From: Planctomycetota bacterium
GTDB lineage: Bacteria; Planctomycetota; GCA-002687715; DRQF01
Reading direction: 5' to 3'
Length of the DNA stretch: 64,000 bases
NCBI GenBank assembly: GCA_020639295.1
Contig: JACKGY010000010.1
Span: 1 to 64,000 of the forward strand
Position numbers and translations under genes: made by a program. A model generated the notes under the pieces. It searched no databases. It saw only the letters and a list, made by a program, of their open reading frames with translations, and was not told where the DNA came from. Shown here piece by piece: positions 16,120 through 24,412 of this stretch (its first letter is position 1; each line of letters begins with the position of its first letter).

Positions 16120-17346
16120 ATGTACTCGAACGACACGGTCAAGAAGGCCATCCCCACGAGCCGCCACGCCGAGCTCCTCTTTGACCTCGTTCTGGACTAC
16201 CTGCAAGAAGGCGCCTTTGTAGTCTCCGCCGACCAGGGAAGCGACCGTACGATCTACCTGCGTGACGAGACCGGCTCCTGGATCGCTCCCTGGCCGCTCC
16301 TGAAGCTAACCCTCGGGCGGCGCGGCTCCTTCGTCGGCATTCCCGGTGAGCTGAGCAACGAGGTTCCCGGGGAGAGCGGTGCGGCCCCATCGCGTCTCAA
16401 GAACCTCCAGGGCGGCGAGATCGAGATCTACGGCGCTGAGGGACGCTTCGCCATCACGTACGCCTCGGACGGGCAGGCCTGCGAGACCTCTCGCTCCGGC
16501 GACGAGACGGTCGCGGCGCTTGCTCGCGCTCTTGACGTGGGCGGCGGCAACCCTGTCGATCTCCTTGCCCTCTTCATCGCGAGCCGGAACGCCCCGGCCG
16601 AAGCTCCGGGGCGTGTTCGTCTTACTGAGGGGGCGGCGGTCGGCCTCATGATGGCCTGGCGCACGGGGCTGGCGGCGATGCGCCGGGCCTTGTTCTTCAC
16701 CTCAGCATCCAAGCAGGGCACCTGGATCGCCGCCGACGGCTACGCGGGCACGGCCATAGGGACGGGCGCGACCAGGAAGGAAGCCGTGGAAGCCTGCCGC
16801 GAGCAGGTGCGCCTCCTGGGGCCGGTGCCGCCCGAACCGAGGAGGCAGCCCGAGCTCAGTGCCGAAGTCCTCGCGGAGATGGGCTTCGGCGATGCCCAGC
16901 TGATCTCCACTCCTGCGGAGGATCGAGAGAGAGGGGCGGCCACCATCGAGAACACGCCGATCGTCATGACCAGCGTTCCGGCCGTCTCTGAGATGGGCGG
17001 CCGCTCCGTGGTCCTGCTCGACGAGAAGGGCAGGGGCTACGGCGCATCTGTCTTCGAGAGGGAGGGCGGGCTCACGATCATCGAGCACGGCGTCATCGAT
17101 CAAGTTGACCTGGAAGGTCTGGAGGAGCAGATCGAAGCTGCGATCGTGGAATGGAACGAGCGGCGAGGGCCAGAGCCCTCGTGGCCGGAAGGGCTGCCGC
17201 CGCTCCGATCGAAGAGCTGGATGCTCGACGTGGGGCCGGGCGGCGAGTTGAGGGTCTGCGGCAGCTCGGCTACGCCGGAGTTCGACCCTGGGGCGCTGGA
17301 CGGGGCGCAGCTTCACGAGCGGGGGCTGCGGCAGGTTGCCACTTGA
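16120..17346 (+). CDS. Hypothetical protein, repeated alpha/beta layout
   Basis: The protein has 408 residues. ATG 16120 follows GGGAGG; a TTG at 16099 is a poorer choice. The N-terminal 150 residues contain a strand-rich part with substrate-like loops (TIYLRDETGSWIAPWPLL, then EIEIYGAEGRFAITY). The middle is helical, and the C-terminal 150 residues include a beta-rich part (VVLLDEKGRGYGASVF, then LTIIEHGVID). There is no signal peptide, P-loop or nuclease motif. It stands alone between the ImmA group and the small membrane proteins. I do not recognise it. Confidence 0.6.
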   Translation: MYSNDTVKKAIPTSRHAELLFDLVLDYLQEGAFVVSADQGSDRTIYLRDETGSWIAPWPLLKLTLGRRGSFVGIPGELSNEVPGESGAAPSRLKNLQGGEIEIYGAEGRFAITYASDGQACETSRSGDETVAALARALDVGGGNPVDLLALFIASRNAPAEAPGRVRLTEGAAVGLMMAWRTGLAAMRRALFFTSASKQGTWIAADGYAGTAIGTGATRKEAVEACREQVRLLGPVPPEPRRQPELSAEVLAEMGFGDAQLISTPAEDRERGAATIENTPIVMTSVPAVSEMGGRSVVLLDEKGRGYGASVFEREGGLTIIEHGVIDQVDLEGLEEQIEAAIVEWNERRGPEPSWPEGLPPLRSKSWMLDVGPGGELRVCGSSATPEFDPGALDGAQLHERGLRQVAT

Positions 17347-17586
17347 GTCGAGCACTGGCGGCGGAACCTCAGTCGCCCGGGATCCTGAGCGCCTACCAGG
17401 GCAGCAGAACAATACATTGCTGGCCCGCTCCTGAAGATCAGGCGCACTGCCTGTGAGACTCGGGCGGCTCCCACCAGGTCGCTCTTGACGCAAACAGACC
17501 TGCGACGAGAATCAGAAGCGGGCGTGCCCTCAGGTTTCCTGGGAAGGCCAGTTGCCTCGCGCCAGGCGCGTTAGCGAGGAGAGGAA
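17347..17586. other. Noncoding spacer
   Basis: No supported gene or strong hairpin was seen. It should hold the promoter of the small gene pair starting at 17587, which has GAGGAG close to its ATG. Confidence 0.4.
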
Positions 17587-17949
17587 ATGGAATCGATCAT
17601 CAGAGAGAACATCCGGCTGATGGCCGCTTCAGTCGTCACCAAGGTCGCAAGCAACGACGGCCCCGGTGTCGGCAAGATCGCGCCGGATCTTAGGAACACG
17701 ATTCAGAGAGGACTCTCGATTGGTCTGAGCCTCGATTCGATGTTCGCTGATGCGCTCGGTGCAGCCGAGCAGCTTCGCGAGACTTTCGGTTCGGCAGCCG
17801 TCGATCAAGCGCATGAGCTTCTGCTCGGCATGAAGGCGATGTTTGAACAGAACCCCGAGACGATGGCAAGGCTGCGTCGGAGTGGCTGCGCCGGTGTCGT
17901 CCTGATCCTGGTCATCTCAGCAGGACTCGGGCTGCATCTGCTGCTTTGA
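17587..17949 (+). CDS. Small protein with C-terminal membrane anchor
   Basis: The protein has 120 residues, with GAGGAG before the ATG. Residues 1-95 are helical and soluble-looking; the last 20 residues (CAGVVLILVISAGLGLHLLL) form one transmembrane helix, giving a tail-anchored layout with the body in the cytoplasm. It is followed after 51 nt by another small gene on the same strand. The function is not recognised. Confidence 0.6.
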   Translation: MESIIRENIRLMAASVVTKVASNDGPGVGKIAPDLRNTIQRGLSIGLSLDSMFADALGAAEQLRETFGSAAVDQAHELLLGMKAMFEQNPETMARLRRSGCAGVVLILVISAGLGLHLLL

Positions 17950-18000
17950 GTTTCATCGCTGGCATCAAACTCATGAATCGGCCCGCTCAAGGAGGTGACC

Positions 18001-18324
18001 ATGTTGGAGTGGCTGAAGAGGAAGGCGATTGCGAAGCAGAAGTCGAACATCGCGATCATCCTTGGCAACCTCGTTCCGATTTGCAGTTCCCTCGACGAGG
18101 AGATAAAGAGGACGGGCGCACCAGTCCGCGCCGGTGCGATGTTCGAGCTGCTCCAGAAACAGCGGGCCGAGCTTCAATTCCAGTTGAACGGTCCGATGTC
18201 GATGGCTGAGGTTCGGTCGTACCTTCAGGAGTTCATTCAAGAGAAGCGACTCCAGTCGGACTCTCTCCGGCTTGCCGCAGTCTCCGTGGTCGATCAGTTT
18301 CAGAAGGAAACGGGGCGTGCATAG
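18001..18324 (+). CDS. Small helical hypothetical protein
   Basis: The protein has 107 residues. ATG 18001 stands behind a near-perfect Shine-Dalgarno (AAGGAGGTGA). The protein is basic at the N-terminus (LEWLKRKAIAKQKSN), helical throughout, with no membrane segment or cysteine cluster. It is probably in one transcript with the tail-anchored protein upstream and converges with the next gene. Not recognised. Confidence 0.6.
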   Translation: MLEWLKRKAIAKQKSNIAIILGNLVPICSSLDEEIKRTGAPVRAGAMFELLQKQRAELQFQLNGPMSMAEVRSYLQEFIQEKRLQSDSLRLAAVSVVDQFQKETGRA

Positions 18325-18394
18325 GCAGGCGACCACCCCGAGGTAGGCATCCCTCCGGACGTGCGAGGTCGCGGCAATTCGGTCGTGACTCGCC

Positions 18395-18763
18395 TCAGCC
18401 GAAGATCGATCCGAGGACGACACCAGCCGCGATCGCTGCCGCCTTGCCGAGCCAACCCCACTTACGGCGTCGTTCGTTCTCGTTGACGACGTAGCTCACG
18501 ATCGACAGGCCGACGTTCAGGACCGATTCAGAATGATCCTCCATCCAGCGCTCGACCCGCTCCTCGTCATCAAGCGAAATGCCGCCTCGCACGAGCGCCA
18601 CGCCGCAGTGTGAGAGGTAGGCCTCCTGCATGGCTTGAGGGTTCTGCATCACTGCGGGGTTGTTGAGGAGATAGGACGAGAACGACTGCGCGGCATCACG
18701 CGCTATCGGGTTCATCGTCGCGACGGCTGCCTTGATCTCGGGGAGTGTCGTAAGAAGATGCAT
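18395..18763 (-). CDS. Small protein with C-terminal glycine-rich membrane helix
   Basis: The protein has 122 residues. The helical body (with a DEERVERWMEDH segment) is followed by a basic NERRRKWGW and then one hydrophobic glycine-zipper-like helix (AAAIAAGVVLGSIFG) at the very end. This again gives a tail-anchored layout, the second within 1.5 kb. It starts 8 nt after the stop of the next upstream minus-strand gene, so they share a transcript. Not recognised. Confidence 0.6.
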   Translation of the reverse strand: MHLLTTLPEIKAAVATMNPIARDAAQSFSSYLLNNPAVMQNPQAMQEAYLSHCGVALVRGGISLDDEERVERWMEDHSESVLNVGLSIVSYVVNENERRRKWGWLGKAAAIAAGVVLGSIFG

Positions 18764-18771
18764 GATCCTGC

Positions 18772-19083
18772 CTACTCAAAGAAGGTGTCGACTCGGCGGT
18801 TGGCTTGACGTTGCCGCTTTAGGCGAGGCCGAAGCTGAACGCGTACTCTCTCTGGGAGCTTCTTCTCGATCTTGTTGATGAGCTCCGCGAGTGTTCGACT
18901 GCCTACCGCGAACATGGCTGCGGAGGCGACCAAAAAAGGGACTCCCGGCATGAAGGGAAGGATCCATCCAGCGATGCCGACGGCGAACAGAATGACTCCT
19001 GCTGCCAGCGCGGCAACGCGAACGGGAATGGACCTCCTCCGTGAGCGAGGTGGAAGAAGGTCAGGAATTTCAGAGTGATCCAT
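18772..19083 (-). CDS. Small two-helix membrane protein (PGPGW/DUF454-like)
   Basis: The protein has 103 residues. Two hydrophobic helices span residues 22-62, with GIAGWILPFMPGVPFL between them; this G-W-x-L-P-x-x-P-G-x-P motif is typical of small PGPGW or DUF454-type membrane proteins. The basic N-terminus (PPRSRRRSIPVR) and basic C-terminal tail both suggest cytoplasmic ends. The function of the family is unknown. It is followed by the tail-anchored gene after 8 nt. Confidence 0.65.
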   Translation of the reverse strand: MDHSEIPDLLPPRSRRRSIPVRVAALAAGVILFAVGIAGWILPFMPGVPFLVASAAMFAVGSRTLAELINKIEKKLPERVRVQLRPRLKRQRQANRRVDTFFE

Positions 19084-19316
19084 CTCATGCCCCCAGGGGC
19101 GACCTGAAGGAGTCGAAGGTACTCCCGAATGAGACTGGTGGTCAAGGGACCCGTTGGGACCGGTGCAAAGTTCAAGACGCCGTTACGGGTCCTTCAGCGG
19201 CGAGCCCGCCGAAATGGGTACCTGGCCGGGCCTTAGGTCGCCGGGAAGAACCAGAGTTGAGCCTGGGCTTCCCCTTGTTCCTTCAGCGGCATGCTCCGGG
19301 GCGGGCGGAGGAATGT

Positions 19317-19754
19317 CTACGCAAGCGACTGAGTTCGCCGGAGGAAGAAGCTCCCGGCTGTGACCTTCCCGGTCACGTCGGTGGAGACCCAGTCTTCGTA
19401 GACCCACATGTTCCGCCGCAGCGCACACAGCGCGACCAGCTGCTTCCCCGTCAGCCCGTCGAACTCCCCCTTCACGTCGAAGGGTTCGCCCAGATGCCCG
19501 GCGGGTTGAAACCTCCCGGCGTCCAGCTCCATGACGAAGTCCCTGAACTCCGAGAGGAGGGGGCAGGGCGCGTCATTATCGCTTGCGAGCTCGCGCATCA
19601 GGCCGTCGTGGAATGCCTGGACCTCCTTCTTGATGCCGGGCCAGTCCCGCGCCGGAGGGGGGCCGAGCGTCGCCATGAAGCGTTCCAGGTCGGCGCATTC
19701 CTCCGGGGTGGGTTCCCTGAAGTCCTCGGGAGGCGGCATTCCTTCGCCCATCAT
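19317..19754 (-). CDS. Hypothetical protein, last gene of a three-gene operon
   Basis: The protein has 145 residues, starting MMGEGMPPPEDF in an ATGA overlap with the upstream stop. It is acidic and helical with a central DWPGIKKEVQAFHDGLM and a conserved-looking GLTGKQLVALCALRRNMW. There is no signal peptide or known motif. The 3' part ends in a basic, beta-rich tail. Its tight coupling to the two upstream genes suggests joint function, but the family is not recognised. Confidence 0.6.
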   Translation of the reverse strand: MMGEGMPPPEDFREPTPEECADLERFMATLGPPPARDWPGIKKEVQAFHDGLMRELASDNDAPCPLLSEFRDFVMELDAGRFQPAGHLGEPFDVKGEFDGLTGKQLVALCALRRNMWVYEDWVSTDVTGKVTAGSFFLRRTQSLA

Positions 19755-20368
19755 CGGCAGATCTCCAGCAGGGGGTCGGGGAGGGCGCGGATCTTCGCCA
19801 CCTTCGTTTTGACCTCGCGGCCGAGCTTTTCGAAGGAGGCGGGGCTTTCCTCGCGCCAGGATTCGGACAGGGCCTCGGCCGAGCTCAGGTAGTAGCGGCT
19901 CAGATCGAGGGGCCGGCGATCCTCTGAGGAGGACGCCCACCAGTGCTTCCAGCAATCCAGGTCGTCCACGAGCAGGCTCAGCGCCGCGAAGAGCTGAGGG
20001 CGGGCCATCGGATCGATCGCCATGGGTTCGATAGGAAGACGCGGATCCCTTCGGTTCCGGCAGACGCAGAGGGCACGCCGATCGAGATGGATGAGCAGGC
20101 GCTGTAGGCGCGATCTTGAGTCGACGCGCAGATCCCGGATCGGGGAGATGGGGTCGCAAATCCCGCAGTACTCGGAAAGCTGGAGCTGGCCCCGCGAGAA
20201 GAAGAGGGGGTCGCGATCGACGAGGCGGTCGAGGATCTCCATCTCCGTCATGCCCTCGGCGCGGCCCTCCACGACGATCCGGCCGAGCTCCCCGGGGCTC
20301 ACGTCGAAGAGGCGATCCTGTAGGAGTCGCTCCAGGCTCAGGACTCGCTCATCAAGGCCGCGCTTCAT
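19751..20368 (-). CDS. Hypothetical protein with CxxC and CxC-like cysteines
   Basis: The protein has 205 residues. The start MKRGLDERV has GGAGGG upstream and lies 16 nt inside the previous gene. The middle contains YCGIC and ALCVCRN, possibly a metal site of four cysteines, and SRGQLQLSEYCGI with adjacent basic residues. The N-terminus contains a motif like those of short HTH or phage packaging proteins (MTEMEILDRL), but no domain can be named. It is the middle gene of the 19317-20744 operon. Confidence 0.6.
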   Translation of the reverse strand: MKRGLDERVLSLERLLQDRLFDVSPGELGRIVVEGRAEGMTEMEILDRLVDRDPLFFSRGQLQLSEYCGICDPISPIRDLRVDSRSRLQRLLIHLDRRALCVCRNRRDPRLPIEPMAIDPMARPQLFAALSLLVDDLDCWKHWWASSSEDRRPLDLSRYYLSSAEALSESWREESPASFEKLGREVKTKVAKIRALPDPLLEICR

Positions 20369-20744
20369 GGCGACCCTCCAGCGCCGCTTCGAGCCGCGCA
20401 ACTCGCTCCTCCAGGTCGAGGTCGATCAGGAGGTCCCTCAAGGTCTTCACCAGGCCGCCGAGGGCTGTCGCCTTCTTGGGCTCGATCCGGTCCTTCCAGA
20501 GGCCATGGATGGCGGCCTCCAGAAGGCGGGTAAGGGCGCGGATGCTCTTCAGGTCCTCGGGCAGCTCTTCTCTGAGCTCGACATCCTGGGTCATGGATCG
20601 CATCTGGCCGCCGCGCCGGCTGGCGGCCTTTCGCTCTTCCTCCAGAGCGGGGTCGTGCCAGCGGCAGAACTCCTGCCCCGCGATGGGGGGCGTCTTGCAG
20701 GGGCCGCTCTTGGTCACGCCGGGGCATCGGTTCTTTCCTACCAC
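20352..20744 (-). CDS. Zinc-binding protein, HGG/terminase-small-like
   Basis: The protein has 130 residues. The N-terminus RCPGVTKSGPCKTPP followed by GQEFCRWHDP is a C-x8-C-x9-C-x2-H finger found in small phage and element proteins that start with 'C-x-K-x-GxPC' and end 'C-x-x-H'. The rest is helical with a basic patch (KAASRRGGQMRS) and an amphipathic C-terminus. Proteins of this kind are sometimes labelled terminase-small-like. No large terminase is present. It leads an operon of three overlapping genes and has operator-like dyads upstream. Confidence 0.6.
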   Translation of the reverse strand: MVGKNRCPGVTKSGPCKTPPIAGQEFCRWHDPALEEERKAASRRGGQMRSMTQDVELREELPEDLKSIRALTRLLEAAIHGLWKDRIEPKKATALGGLVKTLRDLLIDLDLEERVARLEAALEGRHEARP

Positions 20745-20785
20745 TGCGCTCGTAGCTCTCAGTCCGTGAAGGGATTCGAAGGCGA

Positions 20786-20819
20786 AGTAGGAGCTGATCT
20801 CCTACTCGAAGTGTAGGAG
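20786..20819. promoter_or_regulatory. Operator-like GTAGGAG half-sites upstream of the 20352-20744 gene
   Basis: AGTAGGAG (20786-20793) and CTCCTACT (20799-20806) form an 8+8 dyad with a 5-nt centre, and a third half-site GTAGGAG follows at 20813-20819, which makes a second dyad with the middle arm. The sites start 42 nt before the gene's start codon (20744), where a promoter should lie. The binding protein is unknown. Confidence 0.5.
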
Positions 20820-21113
20820 CGAATCGGGGGCCTGGGAGGCGCGACTTTCTTCGCGCAAAGATGTGTCACCAGCGCCGACACAGATTGGCGGCGCGGAGAA
20901 TCTGCGCCAAGAAATTCAGAGCGACCCATACTGAAAGAGAACGCCGATGGGCCCAGTAACCCATCGGCGCGAAGGCTTCGGTTGAGTTGTCGGCTCACCG
21001 ACGCTGGCCACGATCAGGAATGAGGAGACATCGTGACGTCCTTAGGATACCCGAATCCGGCTTCGTGCCTTCTGATTTCGCCGCTCCTGCGGCTCCGGGA
21101 TCCTGCGAATCCG

Positions 21114-21440
21114 TTGGACCAAGGTTGGACCACTCTTGGACCAGAAGGCCCATTCCCTGGACCACTTTGCCCTGTGTCCTCGCGCCGAGACCTCGATTCG
21201 GCCGAGCTCGCAGCTCAGGTGGTCCAACGGATTGCCACGCCGGTCCAGTCTTGGTCCAAGGTTCCCGCCGGGTTGGACCGCCTAAGTCATTATCTTGTCA
21301 TCCACTTGTGTCAGGTGGTCCAACTGGTCCAACCTTTTCGACCAAAGGTTCTCTTAGGGAAAAGGAGAAGGAGCTCCCCAACACTCCTCTCCTCCTTATG
21401 CAGGAACTTTCCGGCGAAAGGTTGGACCAGTTGGACCACC
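21114..21440. repeat. Iteron-like array, candidate replication origin of the element
   Basis: Twelve copies of TTGGACCA or its complement lie in 327 nt. Direct copies start at 21114, 21125, 21136 and 21157 (steps 11, 11, 21). Inverted copies start at 21220, 21241 and 21252 (steps 21, 11). One direct copy follows at 21273, then closely spaced pairs at 21316/21325 (inverted) and 21422/21431 (direct). Steps near 10.5 or 21 place sites on one face of the helix. An AT-richer patch lies near 21282-21303. The P4-family primase/helicase starts 56 nt after the array. In P4-type replicons the helicase binds such iterons; using that model here is inference. Confidence 0.7.
21314..21440. repeat. Perfect 24-nt inverted repeat at the edge of the iteron array
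   Basis: The arms 21314-21337 and 21417-21440 are exact reverse complements and each holds two TGGTCCAA/TTGGACCA copies 9 nt apart. The 79 nt between them are purine/pyrimidine-biased. The right arm ends 55 nt before the primase gene start, so it could control that promoter as well as the origin. Confidence 0.75.
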
Positions 21441-21495
21441 CAGGCGCGGAGCACTCCTGCACGTGGCGCTTCTCTCCGACAGATAGGACGAAGCG

Positions 21496-23544
21496 ATGAG
21501 AGTGAACAAGGAAGCTCGGCGCAGCACCAAGGACGAAGAACCGAAGAGAGACTCGCTGCTGGATCTCCTCGATCCGGCGTACAGGGACGATGACCAGCAG
21601 ACGCCACCGGCGCTGCGCCTGGTGGCGGAGGATGACGAGGATTTGGGTTTCGACCTCAGCGCCCTTTCGACGGAGGAGGGCCGGGTCTACACGGAGGAGG
21701 ACTTCTTCCCTGGCGGCGTAACGCTCGCCGACCTTCGACGGAGAAGTCTGGAGCAGTGGAGCCGGAATCGGCGCAGCGTCCTCGCCGACGCTCCCGAGGC
21801 CGAGGACTTCGAGCTTCCTCCTGACGCCAGCTCCCAGGACAAGGTGCGGCTCGTGGCCGACGCCTGGGAGAAGGCGCTGCGGAAGCCGCGCGGCTTGATC
21901 GAAGCGGCCTGCGAGTTCTGCGAGAGGATCACGGACATCGACCTCGTCGATCTCGCGGTCCTCGCCGTTGGCGATGACTTGAAGTGGCTGCCCGAGGAGA
22001 AGACCTGGCGCAAATGGGACGGGCGGCGCTGGAAGTCCATCGGCGACGAGGCCGTGATGCGAATCATCGCCGAATTGGCGCGATGGCTGACCGGGCCGGC
22101 CTTCTTCGACGCCCTGCGCCTTCAATACTTCGATGCCCTTCGCTCCTGGCAGGACCGAGACGACCTCGGCGAGGTCAGGGTCGTGCTCCCCAAGGATTCG
22201 GTCAGCGAGGTTCCTATCCCAGAGGCCGCGACGGTCGCGGAAATGCCGACGCGGGATCCCGGCGACATGGAGATCGTCGGGATCTTGCTGCCGTCGATCT
22301 CGAACGGCGACCTCTTCACCTACCTGACCGAGGAATACGGCCGGGCCTTCATCCCGAAGAACCCCAAGGCCGCCCGCCTGAAGGGCGAGCGGCTCTCCTC
22401 GGCGCAGGCGATCCGGAACATTCGTCAGCTCCTTCAGGCCGAGCTGATCGCCCGGCCCGAGGACTTCGATTGCGACCGGAACTTGCTCTGCGTCGAGAAC
22501 GGCGTGATCGACCTGGCGACCGGCCACCTCCGCGAGCACCGGCGTGAAGACTTCATCACCAAGTTGATCCCGCTCCGCTTCGATCCGGAGGCCACTTGTC
22601 CGACCTGGATGAGCGGCCTCTCCAGCTGGCTGCCCGAGGACCAACATGACTTCATCCAGAGGGTGGCGGGCCTCTTCCTCACCGGTTGGACCCACTTCGA
22701 GAAGTTCTTCGTCTTCCGGGGCCAAGCCAACTCCGGCAAGTCCACCTTCTTGAACACTCTGGAGCGTGTCCTCGGCGAGTACGCCAGCACGGCGAACCCC
22801 CGGCTGATCTCCACGCTGGAGGAGGGCACCGTGCGCGACGATGTCGCCCGCCTGAAGGGCGTCCGCCTGGCCCATCTTTCCGAGTGGGCTCCGAACGGCG
22901 CGGTTGACTCCAACGCCATCAAGCGGATCGTTACCTCGCAGAACAGGTTGACGGCTGCCTTCAAGCACCGGGACGAGTTCACGTTCACGCCGGAGTTCAC
23001 CTTGGCAATCGACACCAACACGCGGCCGGTCATCCGCGACCAGTCTCGCGGCATCTGGCGGCGCATGGTGGTGATCCCCTTCGAGAACGTGATCAAGAAC
23101 GTGGTCTCGGGACGCATGGAGGCGCGGCTCGCCGGGGAGTACGAGGGGATCCTCGCCTGGGCCGTGGCCGGCGCGGCCCGTCTTCATGCCGAAGGCGATC
23201 TGGCCATCCCGGAGAGCATCGAGGCCGAGGTCGAGGCCTACCGAAGCGCCACGGACCCGATCCAGGCCTTCCTCGACGACGCGACCAAACCTTCCAAGAC
23301 GGGGGCAATGCACGCCGATTCGCTCTACAAGGCCTACGAGGCCTTCTGTCTCGACGGCGGCACCAAGCCTTGGACGAAGCCTGCCTTCTACGAAGCCCTG
23401 GCCGAGCGCGGCCTTCCCAAGGAGAAGCGGCGCGTCAATGGGCAGCGGATCTGGGCCATCGGCGGGATCGAGAAGGGCGCGGGCTACGATGCGATTCGGA
23501 AGCCGAGGAAGGCGGTGACCAAGAAGGAGGAGCCGGACACCTGA
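21496..23544 (+). CDS. P4-family phage/plasmid primase with SF3-type helicase domain
   Basis: The protein has 682 residues. The N-terminal half includes a D5_N-like region (RNLLCVENGVIDLATG near 328-343, then FDPEATCPTW). The helicase core has Walker A GQANSGKST at 409-417, followed by a region (LAHLSEW, then TAAFKHRDEFTFTPEFTLAIDTNTRPVI) typical of SF3 helicases of D5/P4 type, with the arginine-rich RGIWRRM. The C-terminus ends in a winged-helix-like tail (LYKAYEAFC). Such proteins initiate replication by melting and unwinding the origin. The iteron array directly upstream supports this role. It is convergent with the glycosylase gene. No DnaG-type primase motif was picked out in the first 200 residues, so primase activity is uncertain. 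Confidence 0.85.
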   Translation: MRVNKEARRSTKDEEPKRDSLLDLLDPAYRDDDQQTPPALRLVAEDDEDLGFDLSALSTEEGRVYTEEDFFPGGVTLADLRRRSLEQWSRNRRSVLADAPEAEDFELPPDASSQDKVRLVADAWEKALRKPRGLIEAACEFCERITDIDLVDLAVLAVGDDLKWLPEEKTWRKWDGRRWKSIGDEAVMRIIAELARWLTGPAFFDALRLQYFDALRSWQDRDDLGEVRVVLPKDSVSEVPIPEAATVAEMPTRDPGDMEIVGILLPSISNGDLFTYLTEEYGRAFIPKNPKAARLKGERLSSAQAIRNIRQLLQAELIARPEDFDCDRNLLCVENGVIDLATGHLREHRREDFITKLIPLRFDPEATCPTWMSGLSSWLPEDQHDFIQRVAGLFLTGWTHFEKFFVFRGQANSGKSTFLNTLERVLGEYASTANPRLISTLEEGTVRDDVARLKGVRLAHLSEWAPNGAVDSNAIKRIVTSQNRLTAAFKHRDEFTFTPEFTLAIDTNTRPVIRDQSRGIWRRMVVIPFENVIKNVVSGRMEARLAGEYEGILAWAVAGAARLHAEGDLAIPESIEAEVEAYRSATDPIQAFLDDATKPSKTGAMHADSLYKAYEAFCLDGGTKPWTKPAFYEALAERGLPKEKRRVNGQRIWAIGGIEKGAGYDAIRKPRKAVTKKEEPDT

Positions 23545-23554
23545 GTCGGATGGG

Positions 23555-23587
23555 GCGGCGCTGGCGGACAATCACCGCCGGCGCTGC
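23555..23587. terminator. Bidirectional hairpin between convergent genes
   Basis: GCGGCGCTGGCGG (23555-23567) pairs with CCGCCGGCGCTGC (23575-23587): 13 pairs including two G-U, with a 7-nt loop. It lies between the stops of the primase gene (23544) and the glycosylase-like gene (23591). Confidence 0.65.
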
Positions 23588-23590
23588 TCG

Positions 23591-24412
23591 TCACCGCGCC
23601 GCAGCGAGGTCGGCCAGCTCCGCGTTGCTCAGGTAGAGGCCCATCCTCGCGCAGAGGAGCCAGACGGCGTTGTCGAAGAAGGTCGGCCGCTCGCCCAGCT
23701 CCTTCGCGAAGCGCTCCATCTGCACCATGGTCGCGAAGAGCTCCTCGGGCGAGGCCTCCGGGGGCTTCGTTCCCGATCTGTCCGGCCACTTCCTGAACTC
23801 CACGAGGCCGAATGAGCCTGCGGCGCGGCAGATGTGCCGGTCGGGCTTCACGACGTCATAGCCGAGGTTCCTCATGGCCTCCGCCGCGATGGGAATGCCC
23901 AAGGATGGGAGCTTCCTGGGGCTGCCGTAGGAGCCGAGGGCCATGACGGCGGCCTTGGGGTCGCCCGTCTCCTCGACGAGGCTCGTGAAGTAGTGCTCGG
24001 CCAAGCCGTTCTTCTCAGACCAGCGCCGGAGGATGCGGGCCGTCTCGATCAGGCCCACAAGGCTTCGCTTCAGGGGCATGGAGCCCGCCCGCCTGGCCTT
24101 GAACCAGGGCACGATGCGATCGGCCACCTCCTCTTCCATCATCCCGGCGTAGCTGGAGAGCGAGAAGCCATGAAAGACCTCCCGGAGCTCAGGCAGAACC
24201 CCCTCCACCTTGGCCCAGTCCGTGTTGTTGCTGAGGACAGCCCGGAGGAGGCTCTCGAAGACGTCGTCGTCGCTCCAGTGGAGGCCGAAGGAGCGCTGCT
24301 CGGCCGCCGCCACCTGCCCGAAGTGCTCGATGGTGGAGCGCCAGTCGGGGAGGGCGGCGTTGAGGCAGGCTTGGATGCGGTGCCAGAGTTGGGATCTGCC
24401 TTCGGCGTTCAC
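23591..24412 (-). CDS. Predicted HhH DNA glycosylase (Tag-like)
   Basis: The protein has 273 residues. The first 120 residues contain the helical lead of base-excision glycosylases (FESLLRAVLSNNTDWAKV, then RIVPWFKARRAG). The motif LPSLGIPIAAEAMRNLGYDVVKPDRHICR near residues 165-195 corresponds to the helix-hairpin-helix and the following catalytic region with D of KPDRH. This resembles 3-methyladenine glycosylase I more than MutY/Nth; the Fe-S cysteines of Nth are missing. It would remove damaged or modified bases. GTG 24412 is the start; GGAG lies 11 nt before. Its place in the replication module is unusual (see findings). Confidence 0.6.
   Translation of the reverse strand: MNAEGRSQLWHRIQACLNAALPDWRSTIEHFGQVAAAEQRSFGLHWSDDDVFESLLRAVLSNNTDWAKVEGVLPELREVFHGFSLSSYAGMMEEEVADRIVPWFKARRAGSMPLKRSLVGLIETARILRRWSEKNGLAEHYFTSLVEETGDPKAAVMALGSYGSPRKLPSLGIPIAAEAMRNLGYDVVKPDRHICRAAGSFGLVEFRKWPDRSGTKPPEASPEELFATMVQMERFAKELGERPTFFDNAVWLLCARMGLYLSNAELADLAAAR

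Noticed and set aside
20759..20998. 79-codon minus-strand frame between the zinc-finger gene and the iteron array
   Set aside because: It covers the operator-like dyads and lacks a start signal; composition is not protein-like.
21298..23571. 757-codon open frame antisense to the P4-family helicase
   Set aside because: It crosses the iteron array and mirrors the helicase codons; no ribosome binding site or motif.
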